Both the position numbers and the translations under genes were made by a program. A stretch of DNA of 64,000 nt from NCBI RefSeq assembly GCF_000186865.1, contig NW_008705571.1:1333373-1397372 (forward strand), in the 5' to 3' direction. This document shows positions 1 through 10,014 of the stretch, piece after piece; positions within the stretch are counted from its first letter, which is position 1; each line of letters starts with the position of its first letter. The stretch is from Aureococcus anophagefferens. Taxonomy: Eukaryota; Sar; Pelagophyceae; Pelagomonadales; Pelagomonadaceae. The notes beneath the pieces were generated by a model. The model saw nothing but the letters and a program-made list of their open reading frames with translations, was not told the DNA's origin and did no database searches.

Positions 1-1601
1 CTCGCGGCCGCGGGCCGCGAGGACCTCGCCAAGGCCCGGGGCCTCGCCGCGGAGGCGAGCGCGGCGCTCAAGGCCTACAAGGCCTTCGCGACGGCGCGCA
101 TCGACGAGCTCGAGACCGCGAAGGGCGGCGAGGCCGCGGCGCTGCGGCGGGAGCTCGAGGACCTGAAGGCGCGGACCGAGTCCGGGCGCGTCGCCTTCGA
201 GATGGACGCCGTGCGCAAGGCCCGCGAGGCGCTGGAGCGCGAGCGCGCGTGCCGCGCGGCGCGCGAGGCCGACGCCGCGGCGGCCGCGGCGGCGCGCGAG
301 GCGTCGCTGCGGAGCCGCGTCGCCGCGACCGAGGCCGCGGGCTTCCAGGCGCTGGAGGCCGAGCGGTTGAGCCACGCGGCGGAGTTCGAGCGCTTCAAGC
401 GGTCGGCCGACGCGCGGCTCCGCGCGTCCGCGCTGAAGCTCGGCGACGGCGACGAGCGCCGGCGCGGCGAGGTCGACGACGAGCGCGCGCGCGGCGCGAA
501 GCGCTTGGCGGCGGCGGCCGCGGAGCACGAGGCGCGGCTCGAGACGGCGCTCGCCGCGCGCGACGCGGCCCACGCGCTCGCGCTCGACCGCGAGCGCCTC
601 GCGCACGAGCGCAACGCCGAGGCCGAGCTCCGGGACCGCGACGCGGCCGTCGAGGCCGCCGAGGCGCGCGCGGCGGCCGCGGAGCGGAGCGCTCGGGAGG
701 CCGAGGCCGCCCCGGCCGCCGACGCCGCGGCCGTCGAGGCCGCCGAGTTGCGCGCGGAGGCCGCGGAGCGGCGCCTCCGCGAGGCCGAGGCGCGCGCGGC
801 CGACGCCGAGGCCCGCGCGCGGGAGGCGGACCACGCCGCGGCCGTCGTCGCCGAGGAGGCGCGCGACGCCTTCGACGACGGCGCGGCGGCCGCGGCGGCC
901 GCGCGCGCGGACGCGGCCGACGCGCGCGCGGCGCGCGCGGAGGCGCGCGCCGCCGCGGCTTTGACGGAAGCGTCGGCCGTCGCCGCCGAGGCGCTCGACG
1001 CCGACGCGCGCGCGCGCGCGCTCGAGGCCGCGCTCGAGGCCGCGGCCGCGCGCGAGGCCGCGGCCGTCGAGGCGTCCGCGGCCGCGGCCGCGCGCCACGA
1101 CGGCCTCGGCTGCGAGGTCGTCGCGCTCCAGGAGGAGCTGGGCCACGCGGGCGAGGCCATCGCCGCCCTCGAGGCCGAGGTGGACCGCCGGGGGCGCCTC
1201 GCGAGCGAGCTCGGCGACAAGGTCGTCGCGCTCCGCGCCGCCGCGCCCGAAAAGGACGCCGCGGCGCTCGAGGCCGCGCTCCGCGAGCGCGACGCCTGGA
1301 TCGCGAAGCAGCACGACGTCATCGAGGCCATGGAGGCCGGCTCGCGCGACCGCCTCGCGGCCGCCGAGGCGGCCGTCGCCGCCGCGCGCGCCGAGGCCGG
1401 CGACGCGGCCGAGTCCGAGCGCGCCGCGATGGCGTCGGCCGCCGAGGCCGCGGAGCTTCAGCGGCTCCTGTCGGCGGCGCGCGCCGAGGCCGCGACCCTT
1501 TCTCGGGCCCTCGAGGCGCGCGACGCGGCGGCCGCGGACTTGGAAGCGCGCGCGGCCGCCGCGGACCGCGACGCGTTCGCGGCCATGGGCGCGGCGCGGA
1601 C
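1..1601 (+). CDS. Long coiled-coil protein, both ends missing
   Basis: The + strand frame beginning at base 1 is open to the N gap at 1602, about 533 codons. The protein is almost only Ala, Glu, Arg and Asp in continuous heptad-like runs, with repeated AEARA/EAAE patterns and no recognisable globular domain. Such proteins are usually structural (golgin, centrosomal or cytoskeletal coiled coils), but nothing visible decides between these. The first in-frame ATG is at 202, yet the frame is open upstream of it, so the true start probably lies outside the window. The opposite strand is also open because of GC-rich composition; the + strand is preferred because its Leu/Glu/Ala spacing suits a coiled coil. 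It reads in frame through the N gap into the next gene, but the gap length is an assembly estimate, so I do not treat them as one protein. Confidence 0.55.
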
Positions 1602-1912
1602 NNNNNNNNNNNNNNNNNNNNNNNNNNNNNNNNNNNNNNNNNNNNNNNNNNNNNNNNNNNNNNNNNNNNNNNNNNNNNNNNNNNNNNNNNNNNNNNNNNN
1701 NNNNNNNNNNNNNNNNNNNNNNNNNNNNNNNNNNNNNNNNNNNNNNNNNNNNNNNNNNNNNNNNNNNNNNNNNNNNNNNNNNNNNNNNNNNNNNNNNNNN
1801 NNNNNNNNNNNNNNNNNNNNNNNNNNNNNNNNNNNNNNNNNNNNNNNNNNNNNNNNNNNNNNNNNNNNNNNNNNNNNNNNNNNNNNNNNNNNNNNNNNNN
1901 NNNNNNNNNNNN
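1602..1912. other. Assembly gap (311 N)
   Basis: A run of N separates the coiled-coil frame from the methionyl-tRNA synthetase. It must hide at least the N-terminal catalytic half of the synthetase, including its HIGH motif, plus any end of the coiled-coil gene and the intergenic space. The real length is therefore probably larger than 311. Confidence 0.99.
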
Positions 1913-3234
1913 GCCGCGACCTCGCGGAGTCCTTCGACGTCGACTTCGACCGCTTCGTGCGCACGACGGAGCCCGCCCACGCCAGGGCCGTCGAGAAGCT
2001 CTGGAAGGCGTTGGAGGCCAACGGCATGATCTACCTCGGCTCCTACGAGGGCTGGTACTGCGTCCGCGACGAGTGCTACTACACGGAGTCGGAGCTCGTC
2101 GACGGCAAGGCGCCGACGGGCGCCGACGTCGAGTGGAAGGCCAAGGAGCCGTCCTACTTCTTCAAGCTGAGCGCCTTCCGGGAGAAGCTCATCGACTTGT
2201 ACGAGGGCGACGAGGACGCGCTCGGCCCGAAGAGCCGGCGGAACGAGGTCCTGTCGTTCCTGAAGGGCGAGGAGCTCCGGGACCTGTCCATCTCGCGGAC
2301 GACCTTCAAGTGGGGCCTGAGCGTGCCCGGCGACGACGACCACGTCATCTACGTCTGGGTCGACGCGCTCGCCAACTACCTCACGGCGCTCGGCTACGGC
2401 GACGACGACGACGAATGGCGCGACATGTGGGCCGGCGCGACGCACGTCGTCGGCAAGGACATCCTGCGCTTCCACGCCGTCTACTGGCCCGCGCTCCTCT
2501 TGGCCGCGGACCTGCCGCCGCCGAAGAAGATCTTCGCCCACGGCTGGTGGACCAAGGACGGCGCGAAGATCTCCAAGTCGTTGGGCAACGTCGTCGTGCC
2601 CGCGGAGCTGCTCGCGGACTACGGCGTCGACGCGACGCGCTACTTCCTGCTCAGCGAGGTGCCCTTCGGGGGCGACGGCGACTTCTCGCGCACGGCCATG
2701 CTCGCGGCGGCCAACGGCTTCCTCGCGAACGCCGTGGGCAACCTCTGCCAGCGGTGCTGCGCGATGATCGCGAAGAACTGCGGCGGCGCCGCGCCCGCGC
2801 TGCCGGACGAGCCGACGGACGACGACGCGGCGCTCCTCGCCGCGGCGCGGGGGCTCGGCGACGCCATGCGGCCCCACGCGGACGCGCTGCGCCTCGACGG
2901 GGCGCTCTCCGAGGTCGAGGCCGTCGTCCGCGCGGCGAACCGCTACTTCGACCGCGCGGAGCCCTGGAAGCTCAGGAAGAGCGACCCGGAGCGCATGGGC
3001 GACGTCCTCGCCGTGTCCCTCGAGACGCTCCGCTGCATCGCCATCGCCTACCAGCCCTTCATGCCCGACGCCGCGGGCCGCATGCTCGCGCTCCTCGGCG
3101 TCGCCGAGGGGCCCGACCGCGCGCTCGCGGCGCTCCCGGCCGGCGGCGTCCCGGCGGGGGCGGCCCTCCCGAAGCCGAAGCCCGTCTTCCCGCGCATCGA
3201 GGACGACGAGGGCGCGGAAGGACCGCGCTCTTAG
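1913..3234 (+). CDS. Methionyl-tRNA synthetase, C-terminal part
   Basis: Charges tRNA-Met with methionine. The visible 440 residues hold the second half of the class I catalytic domain and the anticodon-binding domain. Seen directly: the EGWYCVRDECYY zinc/connective region, the VIYVWVDALANYL and HVVGKDILRFHAVYWPA segments typical of MetRS, the KMSKS loop as KISKSLGN near 2569, and a helical anticodon-binding domain ending with AEPWKLRK and FMPDAAGRML. The stop is the TAG at 3232-3234. The short bacterial-type architecture without a long C-terminal extension suggests an organellar (plastid or mitochondrial) enzyme; this is inference, because the targeting region is lost in the gap. Family assignment is secure. 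Confidence 0.9.
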
Positions 3235-3317
3235 TCCGCGAGGGAGAGCGCCGTCGACGTCGCGCGCGCGGCCGCCACGCGGTCGACGTCCGGCTCGGAT
3301 GCAACACGCCGGCGCCC

Positions 3318-5246
3318 TTAGTCCGCGAGGGAGGACGCCGCCGCGCGCGCGCCGCCGACGACGCCGCCGGCGACGTCGCCGACGCCGTCGACGACGCCGC
3401 CGACGGAGGACGCGACGCCTCGGACGAGGCCTCCGCCCAGGGCCGTCGCCGCGTCGCCGAGGCCCTGGGTCACGTTGCCCGTCGTCGCGCCGCGGACGAG
3501 CGCGCGGCCCGACGCGCCGACGCCCTCGACGACGGCGACGCCGCCGCCGACGACGCCGCCGACGACGCCCCGCACGCCGCCCGTCACGCCCTCGACGACC
3601 CGCGACCCGCCGAACTTCTCCGCGAGCGCGTCCGCGGCGTCGAGCGGCGCGAAGGCCACGGTCGTCGCGAGGCCCGTCGCGCCGCCTAAAACCGCGTCGA
3701 CGGTGTCGAAGCTGAGGTTCACGAGGGACCGCAGCGCGAGGCCGTTGACGACCACCAGCACCTTGGCCCAGGAGCCCAGCTTCTTCGCGTCGACGCTCTC
3801 GTCCTCGAGCGTCACGCTGCCCAGACGCCGCCGGCCGAGCGCGCCGACGGCCTCGAGCCGCACCTCGACCCGCTTGAGCCGCGCGGCGCGGAAGACGACG
3901 CTCCGCGCCGCCGCGGCGGCGTCGGCGGCGGGTTCCGGCGCGGCGGCGGCGTCGGCGGCGTCCTCCGCGGCCGCGCCGCCGCGCGCGGCCGCGATCAGCC
4001 GGCTGAGGTTCGTGTCGCGGAACCGCGCGTCGTAGGACGCGTAGGTCAGCACGACGCCCGCGAGCTCGGCGCTCGCCTCGAGGCGCAGGCGCCGCGACCG
4101 GCCCACGCGGCGGAGCGCGAGGCCCACCGTCGCCGTCTCGACGGCCGCGAGCGCGCCGTCGTCGTCCGCGTCGCCCGCGTCCGAGTCGTCGTCGAAGGGC
4201 GACGCCGGCGGCCGCGCGGGGTCCTCGAGTACGATGCCCTCAAGGACGACGTCGGCGCGCAGGAGCGCGTCGTCGGCGCGGCGCAAGTAAACGTCGAGGC
4301 GCGGCGCGCGCGCGACGTGGAGCGCCCAGCGCGCGTTGACGATTTCGACCGCGCGGGCGACGAGCCGCTGGCGGAAGAAGTACGCGTTCGCCAGAAGGAC
4401 GACCAGCGGCACAACGACGAAGCGCACGAGGGGCGCGACCAGCGCGAGGAGCAGGCGCGGCGCGGCGACGGCCAGCGCCGACGCGACGACCATGACCGCC
4501 GCGGCGCCGGCCGAGCCCGCGCCGGCCGCCGCGGCGCCGCCCCCGGGCCGCGGCGCGGCGCGGTCGAGCCCGTCCCAGAGCGCGCGGAGCTCGCCGCGCG
4601 GCGCGTCGCGCGCGCAGACGACCTCGAGCACCCTAATCCAGCGCTCCGCGTCGGCGCCGTCGAGCGCGCGGACGACGACGCTCGCCGGCGCGTCGCCGGC
4701 CTCGACGACGCGGAACCGCGCGTCGCCGAGCCGCTCGACGCGGCCGCCCGCGAGGCGCAGGCGCCCGCCGCCGCGGTCCTGCGCCGCCTCGTCGGCCCAC
4801 TCGAGGCACCGCCGCCGCACGACGAAGCAGCGCCGGTTCCAGAGGACGGCGCCCTTCTTGACGAGCACGCCGAAGACGACGGGCCGCTCCGGCGGCGCGG
4901 CGGCCGCGGCCGCGGCCGGCGCGGCCTCGCCGGCCGCCGCCGCGGCGAGCGCGCGCAGCCAGCGCGCCTTGTCGGCGCCGGACTCGCAGCGGAACGCGTA
5001 GCGCGCGCCGGCGACGACCGCGACGTCGTGGCGCCCGGGCTCGTCGACGTCCTCGACCGTCGCGCCGGCGAGGTCGACGGTCCGCGGCGCGCCCGTCGAC
5101 GAGTAGGCGAGCCGGCCGCGCGTGAGTCGGATTCGGCGCCGCGACCAGCGCCACTTGCCCTTTCGCAACAAGAAGCCCTCGTGGATCGGTGCGTCGGCGT
5201 CGTCGTCCGCTGCGTTGGCCTTCGGCTCGCACGGCGAGCAGAGCAT
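3318..5246 (-). CDS. Protein with two PH-like domains and a membrane segment
   Basis: 642 residues, ATG at 5246. Residues about 20-105 form a PH-like domain (GFLLRKGKWRWSRRRIRL start, final helix ADKARWLRAL). A second follows at about 122-215 (VFGVLVKKGAVLWNRRCFVVRR to GADAERWIRVLEVV). Both have the beta-strand start and closing Trp helix of PH domains. Residues about 250-295 are strongly hydrophobic (probably two passes), then come beta-rich stretches and a Gly/Val-rich C-terminus with repeated VVGGVVGG-type units that could be amphipathic. A role at a membrane, perhaps in lipid binding or transfer, is likely but inferred. The gene converges on the synthetase with only about 80 bp between stops. 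Confidence 0.65.
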   Translation of the reverse strand: MLCSPCEPKANAADDDADAPIHEGFLLRKGKWRWSRRRIRLTRGRLAYSSTGAPRTVDLAGATVEDVDEPGRHDVAVVAGARYAFRCESGADKARWLRALAAAAAGEAAPAAAAAAAPPERPVVFGVLVKKGAVLWNRRCFVVRRRCLEWADEAAQDRGGGRLRLAGGRVERLGDARFRVVEAGDAPASVVVRALDGADAERWIRVLEVVCARDAPRGELRALWDGLDRAAPRPGGGAAAAGAGSAGAAAVMVVASALAVAAPRLLLALVAPLVRFVVVPLVVLLANAYFFRQRLVARAVEIVNARWALHVARAPRLDVYLRRADDALLRADVVLEGIVLEDPARPPASPFDDDSDAGDADDDGALAAVETATVGLALRRVGRSRRLRLEASAELAGVVLTYASYDARFRDTNLSRLIAAARGGAAAEDAADAAAAPEPAADAAAAARSVVFRAARLKRVEVRLEAVGALGRRRLGSVTLEDESVDAKKLGSWAKVLVVVNGLALRSLVNLSFDTVDAVLGGATGLATTVAFAPLDAADALAEKFGGSRVVEGVTGGVRGVVGGVVGGGVAVVEGVGASGRALVRGATTGNVTQGLGDAATALGGGLVRGVASSVGGVVDGVGDVAGGVVGGARAAASSLAD

Positions 5247-6308
5247 CGCGTTCGAGCACTAGCGTTTAGCGCGCGCGCGTGGAACAGGGCAATTCTCACG
5301 GCGCATCACGGGCGCTCGGCCCGGCATCAATCAAACGCTTCACTATGCAACGTTGACATTATTGACGAAGTTATTGAAGGGGATGCGTGGATTATTGCAC
5401 AACGACGTCGCTTCAAGCAAGGGGATATAAATCTAGATGGGGTGGCAGGCAAAACGCGAGGTCCTCCGACTGCCCGGGGCCGCCACCAGCGTTTTCTTTC
5501 TTCTTCCACGCCGCAGCGCGCGGGCTGAGTGCAACGATGGCGGGTCACGCGGCGCGGCGCGGCTGCGGAACCCTTCGACGGGGCGGGGCAGCGAGTTCGG
5601 GCTGCTGAGATCATCGCGTTGGCTCGCGAGCGCGACGGTTGTTCGGCGGCGGGACGAGAGGGCGGCGGTGTGAGCCGAGTGTGCGATATTTTCTTGTCCT
5701 TAGAGGTTGGAGGCGCCCTATGGGTACCCCCGAAGGGCTCCAGGGCCTCATGACCCACCAATTTTACGATCCCAGAGCCTGCACAGCCCCGGCGCCGACG
5801 GTGTCGCGACGCAGTTTCTCGGGCAGCGTGCAGTCGTTCGAGGTCGAGAAATTTTCTTGTCCTGAGATGCTCGAGCCCATCCATAGGTACCAACGAAGGG
5901 CTCTGCCGCGCCAGCAGACGGTCCACGACCATCATCATCGCGAACACGTACAAGAGCTGCCCCAAAACTCAATTCCTCGCGTGGCGCCAAACCGGACACG
6001 GCGCCCTCCAGCGCGCCTCGGTCTCCTTCCACCGGACCCGAACCGCCCGGACGCGTAAGTCTTGTCGCGGGCGCCTTCGCGGGGGAGCGAATACCGCTGC
6101 GGTCCGCCTGGGGCCGCGTCGACGACGGCGGCGTCGAAACATCCCCGGCCAAAAGTCGTCAACATTGCCCCAAAACGATGGGTTGCAGTACGAGGACCTC
6201 GCGGGGCATAATCTCGTTGAGCTGCCACCCCATACTATTTATTACCCCTTGCTTCGGGAATGGGCTGAGCCCAGGCCGGCGGACCGGAGGCTTTCGTTTC
6301 CCTGTGCC
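5247..6308. other. Intergenic region with a dispersed direct repeat
   Basis: About 1.06 kb between two divergent genes. I see no convincing protein. A block of about 50 bp occurs twice, near 5691-5741 and 5850-5905: each copy has TTTTCTTGTCCT, a variable stretch, then ATAGGTACC or ATGGGTACC and GAAGGGCTC. The rest is unremarkable. AT-rich stretches at 5340-5440 and 6165-6250 could hold promoters for the two flanking genes, but no specific element can be named. Confidence 0.5.
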
Positions 6309-7884
6309 ATGGCCGAGGAGCGGGTCCTCGACGTGCGCGAGATCGCGACGCTCGTGACGACGCTCTACGCGGACCGGCTGCCCGCGTCGTCGTCGTCGTC
6401 GGGCGTCCCGGCCGTGCGGAGCTCCACGGGCGTGTCCGAGAGCAGCGAGGAGCACGGCGTCGTGCTCATCCGCGACTCGAGCCTCAAGTCCGACGAGGCC
6501 TGGACCGAGCGGGGCTGCAGCTTCGGGTCCGGCGCGTCCGGGTCGACGTCCGCGGTGCCGCGGTGCGGCACGGACGGGAGCCTCGGGCTCGGCGCGCCGT
6601 CGCCGGAGCGCCACGGCGTCGGCGGCGGCCTGGCCGCGGCCCGGGCCCTCAGCGCGCCGCGGGCCGCGCGGCGCCGCCTCACGGAGCCGCGCGCGTCGCC
6701 GCCGCCCCTCGAGGACCCCCTGGCGGACCTCGGCGCGCGCGTCGGCTTCCGGTCCGCGTACGAACTGGGGCGGACCATCGGCCGCGGCGCGTCCTCGACG
6801 GTCGCCGAGGCGACGCGGCGGCGCGACGGCGTGCGGGTCGCCGTCAAGGTCGTGGCGCCCGCGCGCGCGGCGGGGCTCGCGGACGCGCGCGAGGAGGTGA
6901 GGATGCACCGCCTCGCGTCGGGCCTGCCCGGCGTCGTGGAGCTCCTCGACGTCTTCTTCGAGGACGGGATTTTATATTTAGTCCAGGAGCTCTGCGCCGG
7001 CGGCGAGCTCTTCGAGACCATCGCGCGCGGCGACACGTACGACGAGCGCGACGCGGCCGCGGTCACGCGGCGCGTGCCTGTGTGGAAACCAACCACCGGT
7101 TCCGGGGGTCCCGACCAACTTCACACCTCTCGATCTACGCAGGCGCGTTTTGGGCGCGCTCGCGGCGCTCCACGACGTGGGCGTCGTCCACCGCGACGTC
7201 AAGCTCGAGAATATCTTGCTGCGGTCGCCGGGCTCGAGGACGGACGTCGTCCTGGCGGACCTCGGCATCGCGCGGCGCGTCGCGCCCGGCGGCGGCGACC
7301 GGCCGACGAGCCTCGGCGGCTCCGTGCACTACCTGTCGCCCGAGGTCGTGCGCCGGGAGCCCTACGGCACGCCCGTCGACGTCTGGGGCCTCGGCGTCGC
7401 GCTCTACGCGCTGCTCACGGGGCGGCTGCCCTTCGTGGGCGCGTCGACGGCCGCGCTCTTCGACGACATCGAGCGCGGCGACGTCGACTTCGAGACGCCC
7501 GAGATGCGCCGCGTGTCGCCCGGCGGCCGCGCGGCCGTGGCGCGCATGCTCGCGCGCGACCCGGGCGACCGGCCGAGCGCGCGCATGCTCCTCGACGGCG
7601 AGCCGTGGCTCGCGGACGACGCCGCGACCGCCGTGCTCGACGAGAACATCCCCCAGCTCCGGGCCTTCCTGTCCTGGCGCGCGACGTGGCGCCGCTCCGT
7701 CCACGCCATCCGCGCGGTCAACATCCTCGCGTCGCCCTTCGCCGCGCTGCGCACCATCGCCGCGCGGCCGTCCTACGACAGCGACGCGCCGACGCCCCGC
7801 GCGCCGCCCACGCCCGCGCCGAGCCCGCTCCGCAGCGCGAGCCCCGCGCCCGTGGAGACGAACGTGCCCGATAACGTGGACTAG
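6309..7884 (+). CDS. Serine/threonine protein kinase (CAMK-like), spliced
   Basis: 504 residues from exons 6309-7081 and 7143-7884. Residues 1-150 are low-complexity Ser/Arg/Ala. The kinase domain starts with YELGRTIGRGASSTV (glycine loop), VAVKVV (ATP lysine) and the hinge LVQELCAGGELF. After the intron come VVHRDVKLENILL (catalytic loop), LADLGIAR (DLG instead of DFG, the metal-binding Asp kept), SVHYLSPEVVR (activation segment and APE equivalent), VDVWGLGVALYALLTGRLPF, and the closing DRPSARMLLDGEPWL. All catalytic residues are present, so it should be active. The intron is a shortened introner of 61 bp that sits just before the catalytic loop; removing it keeps the frame and adds PV plus a repeated RV. 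The substrate is unknown. Confidence 0.9.
7078..7142 (+). mobile_element. Introner family A, internally deleted, acting as a 61-bp intron
   Basis: Starts CTGTGTGGAAACCAACCACCGGTT and so keeps the family A left end, but only about 65 bp remain and the middle and right end are shortened to TCTACGCAG. Flanks GCGCGTGC and GCGCGTTT are an 8-bp target duplication with two differences. Intron 7082-7142 (GT-AG). Confidence 0.85.
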
Positions 7885-7994
7885 GCCGGGCGACTAGCGC
7901 CGCGATGCCTCCCTTGGCCGTCCCCGAGCTGAACACGAGGCGTCCGCTTGCTCCTTACGCGACCTCCGGCCCCGACGACGCGGGATCGCCCTTC

Positions 7995-9773
7995 CTAGGC
8001 GCGGCTCCGCGCGGCGTCGAGGTGGCGCTGGAGCGTCGGCGCGTAGAGCGGCGGGAACGCGAAGGCGCCGAGGTCCGCCGCGTAGGCGTCGCAGAGCGCG
8101 TCGATGGCCGCCGCGACGGCGAGCTTCAACCTGCCGAGGGCCGCGGGCTCGACGACGCCCGGCGGCGCCGCGGGGCCCGCCGCGCGGAGCGCGTGCTGGC
8201 ACCCGAGGAGCGCCACGAGCGCCGCGGGGCAGCGGTCGCGCGACTTCGCGGCGCCCCAGGCGCCGCCGGCGACGAGCGCGGCCGCGAGCCGCGCGGCGTT
8301 GGCGCAGTGGCCGCACTCGCAGTCGGACACGCGGCCGCCGTCCGCGCGCGCGTCGGGCCGCGGGTCCACCAAATCGAGGAGCCATTTCGGCGCGCCGCGA
8401 TCCGCGAGCAGCCGCGCGAGGCCCAACACGCTCCGCTTCTCGTCGGCCGCGACGCGCGCGGCGCGGCCCGCGGCCAACGCGTCCGCGAGCGCGCCGCCGG
8501 CGACGACGGCGCCGCCGCGGGTCCGCGGCGGCGCCGCCGCGGCCGCGCGGAGCTCGAGCCGGAGGCTCAGCCCGTCGAGCGCGAGGAGGCACGCGCGGAG
8601 CGCGCGGTCCCGCGCGGCGTCGCCGCCGGCGTCGGCCAACAGCCACCCCGCCGCGTCGCAGGCGCCGTCCGCGAGCGCCTCGAGCGCGAGCGTCTTCGCG
8701 CGCTTCGCCGCGAAGCGCAATTTCACGGCGTCGCCGAGGACGAGGCCGCCCGAGTCGAGCGCGAGCGGCGGCGGCGGCGCGACCCAGGACGCGAGCGCCG
8801 CGCGCTCGCCGGCGGCCGCGGCCTCCGCCGCGGCGCTCAGCGCCGCCCGGTGCTTTTCGTCTTCCGCGCGCCACGCGGGCGCGTCGCCCGCGCGCCCGAA
8901 CGGGTCGCCGCCGGCCGACGCGTACCAGCCCGGCGCCCGCGCGGCCGGCGCCGGCGCCTTCCGCGGCCCCGGCTCCTGCGGCGGCGGCGCGCCGTCGCCC
9001 GCCTCCAAAGCCGCGAGCGCGACCTCGACGAACCACGGCGGGTCCGGCTTGGCGCCGCGGCGCTTCGCGGCCGCCGCGCGCGGGTCCGGCGCGCGGTCGC
9101 ACGCGGCGTCGACGTCGAGCGGCCGCGCCGCGATAAAGCGCAGCCAGGCGGCCTGGAGGCCCAGGGCGACGTGCGCCGCCAGCGCGCCGAGGAAGCACGC
9201 GCGGACGCCGCCCGCCGGTCCCGCGCCCGGGAACGCGCGCGCGAGCAGGACGCCGAACGGCGCGGACCGCAGCGCCGCGAGCGCGGACTTCGCGAGCGCG
9301 TCGGCCGCGCGGAACGGCCGTCGGCCGTCGCCGCGGCCGCCGGCGGCCGCCGCGCGGACGCCGTGCGCGAGGCCCGCGACCAGGCCGCCGGCGACGCGCG
9401 CGCGCTCGGCCTCGGGCCCCGCGCACGCGCCCAGGGCGGCGCCGATGGCCGCGCCGACCACGGCGAGCGCCGACGTCGTCGCGAGCGCGCGGCGCGGCGG
9501 CGTCCGCGACCCGGCGCAGCCGTCCCAGGAAACGGCGACGGCCGCGACGGCGAAGACGCCGCACGCCATCCCGAAGCCGACGGCCTGCCGGAGCCCGACG
9601 GCGCCGTAGCAGGCCACGCGGAGCACGACGCTCAGCGCCGCGGCGCCCGCCGCGCCCACGCCCACGCCGTTGGCCACGCGCCGCTCCACGGCCTCGCGCA
9701 GCACGAGCTCGAAGCTCGGCGCCGGGGGCGGGTTGTCCGCCGCCTTCGGCGCCGGCGGCGCGGCGGTCGCCAT
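7995..9773 (-). CDS. Multipass membrane protein with long soluble C-terminus
   Basis: 592 residues if translation starts at the ATG whose first base is 9773; the frame is open further upstream but that part lacks character. Residues about 38-135 contain three or four hydrophobic helices (for instance AALSVVLRVACYGAV, GMACGVFAVAAVAV, ATTSALAVVGAAIGAALGA), and another cluster lies at about 185-230 (GVLLARAF..., CFLGALAAHVALGLQAAWLRFIA). The C-terminal 350 residues are Ala/Leu-rich helical with a small Cys cluster (CECGHC). The layout resembles nucleoporin Ndc1, but I see no diagnostic motif and give this only as a weak possibility. Convergent with the kinase gene, stops about 110 bp apart. Confidence 0.6.
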   Translation of the reverse strand: MATAAPPAPKAADNPPPAPSFELVLREAVERRVANGVGVGAAGAAALSVVLRVACYGAVGLRQAVGFGMACGVFAVAAVAVSWDGCAGSRTPPRRALATTSALAVVGAAIGAALGACAGPEAERARVAGGLVAGLAHGVRAAAAGGRGDGRRPFRAADALAKSALAALRSAPFGVLLARAFPGAGPAGGVRACFLGALAAHVALGLQAAWLRFIAARPLDVDAACDRAPDPRAAAAKRRGAKPDPPWFVEVALAALEAGDGAPPPQEPGPRKAPAPAARAPGWYASAGGDPFGRAGDAPAWRAEDEKHRAALSAAAEAAAAGERAALASWVAPPPPLALDSGGLVLGDAVKLRFAAKRAKTLALEALADGACDAAGWLLADAGGDAARDRALRACLLALDGLSLRLELRAAAAAPPRTRGGAVVAGGALADALAAGRAARVAADEKRSVLGLARLLADRGAPKWLLDLVDPRPDARADGGRVSDCECGHCANAARLAAALVAGGAWGAAKSRDRCPAALVALLGCQHALRAAGPAAPPGVVEPAALGRLKLAVAAAIDALCDAYAADLGAFAFPPLYAPTLQRHLDAARSRA

Positions 9774-10014
9774 GCGCGCGCGCGCAGACGGTGCCGCGAG
9801 ACGGCGCGCCGACGGTGCCGCGCGAGACGGCGAGCGCAGCGCAAGTTGTGCGGGTGCGCAAGGGGCCGCGACGGCGCCGGCGAGCAGTCGTCCTTGCGCG
9901 CCAAAAGGTCCGTGCTGCGCGCGCCAGGTGATGTTTGGGCGGCCGAGATGATGTAGTAGGCAGTTTTTAGCTCTCCGTACTGATGGCCGCTCAGTAGCAG
10001 CCCCCCAGGAAAGC

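Noticed and set aside
75..1331. Long minus-strand Ser/Ala/Arg frame opposite the coiled coil
   Set aside because: Antisense shadow of GC-rich codons; composition is Ser/Ala/Arg without domain character. The same applies to many long antisense frames across the window.
1..3234. Fusion of a coiled-coil protein to methionyl-tRNA synthetase
   Set aside because: The shared frame runs through 311 N whose number is arbitrary, and the missing catalytic N-terminus of the synthetase cannot fit in the remaining space. Frame continuity is coincidence.
5327..5965. Minus-strand 212-residue frame
   Set aside because: It crosses two copies of a direct repeat, has no codon bias or motif, and changes character every few residues.
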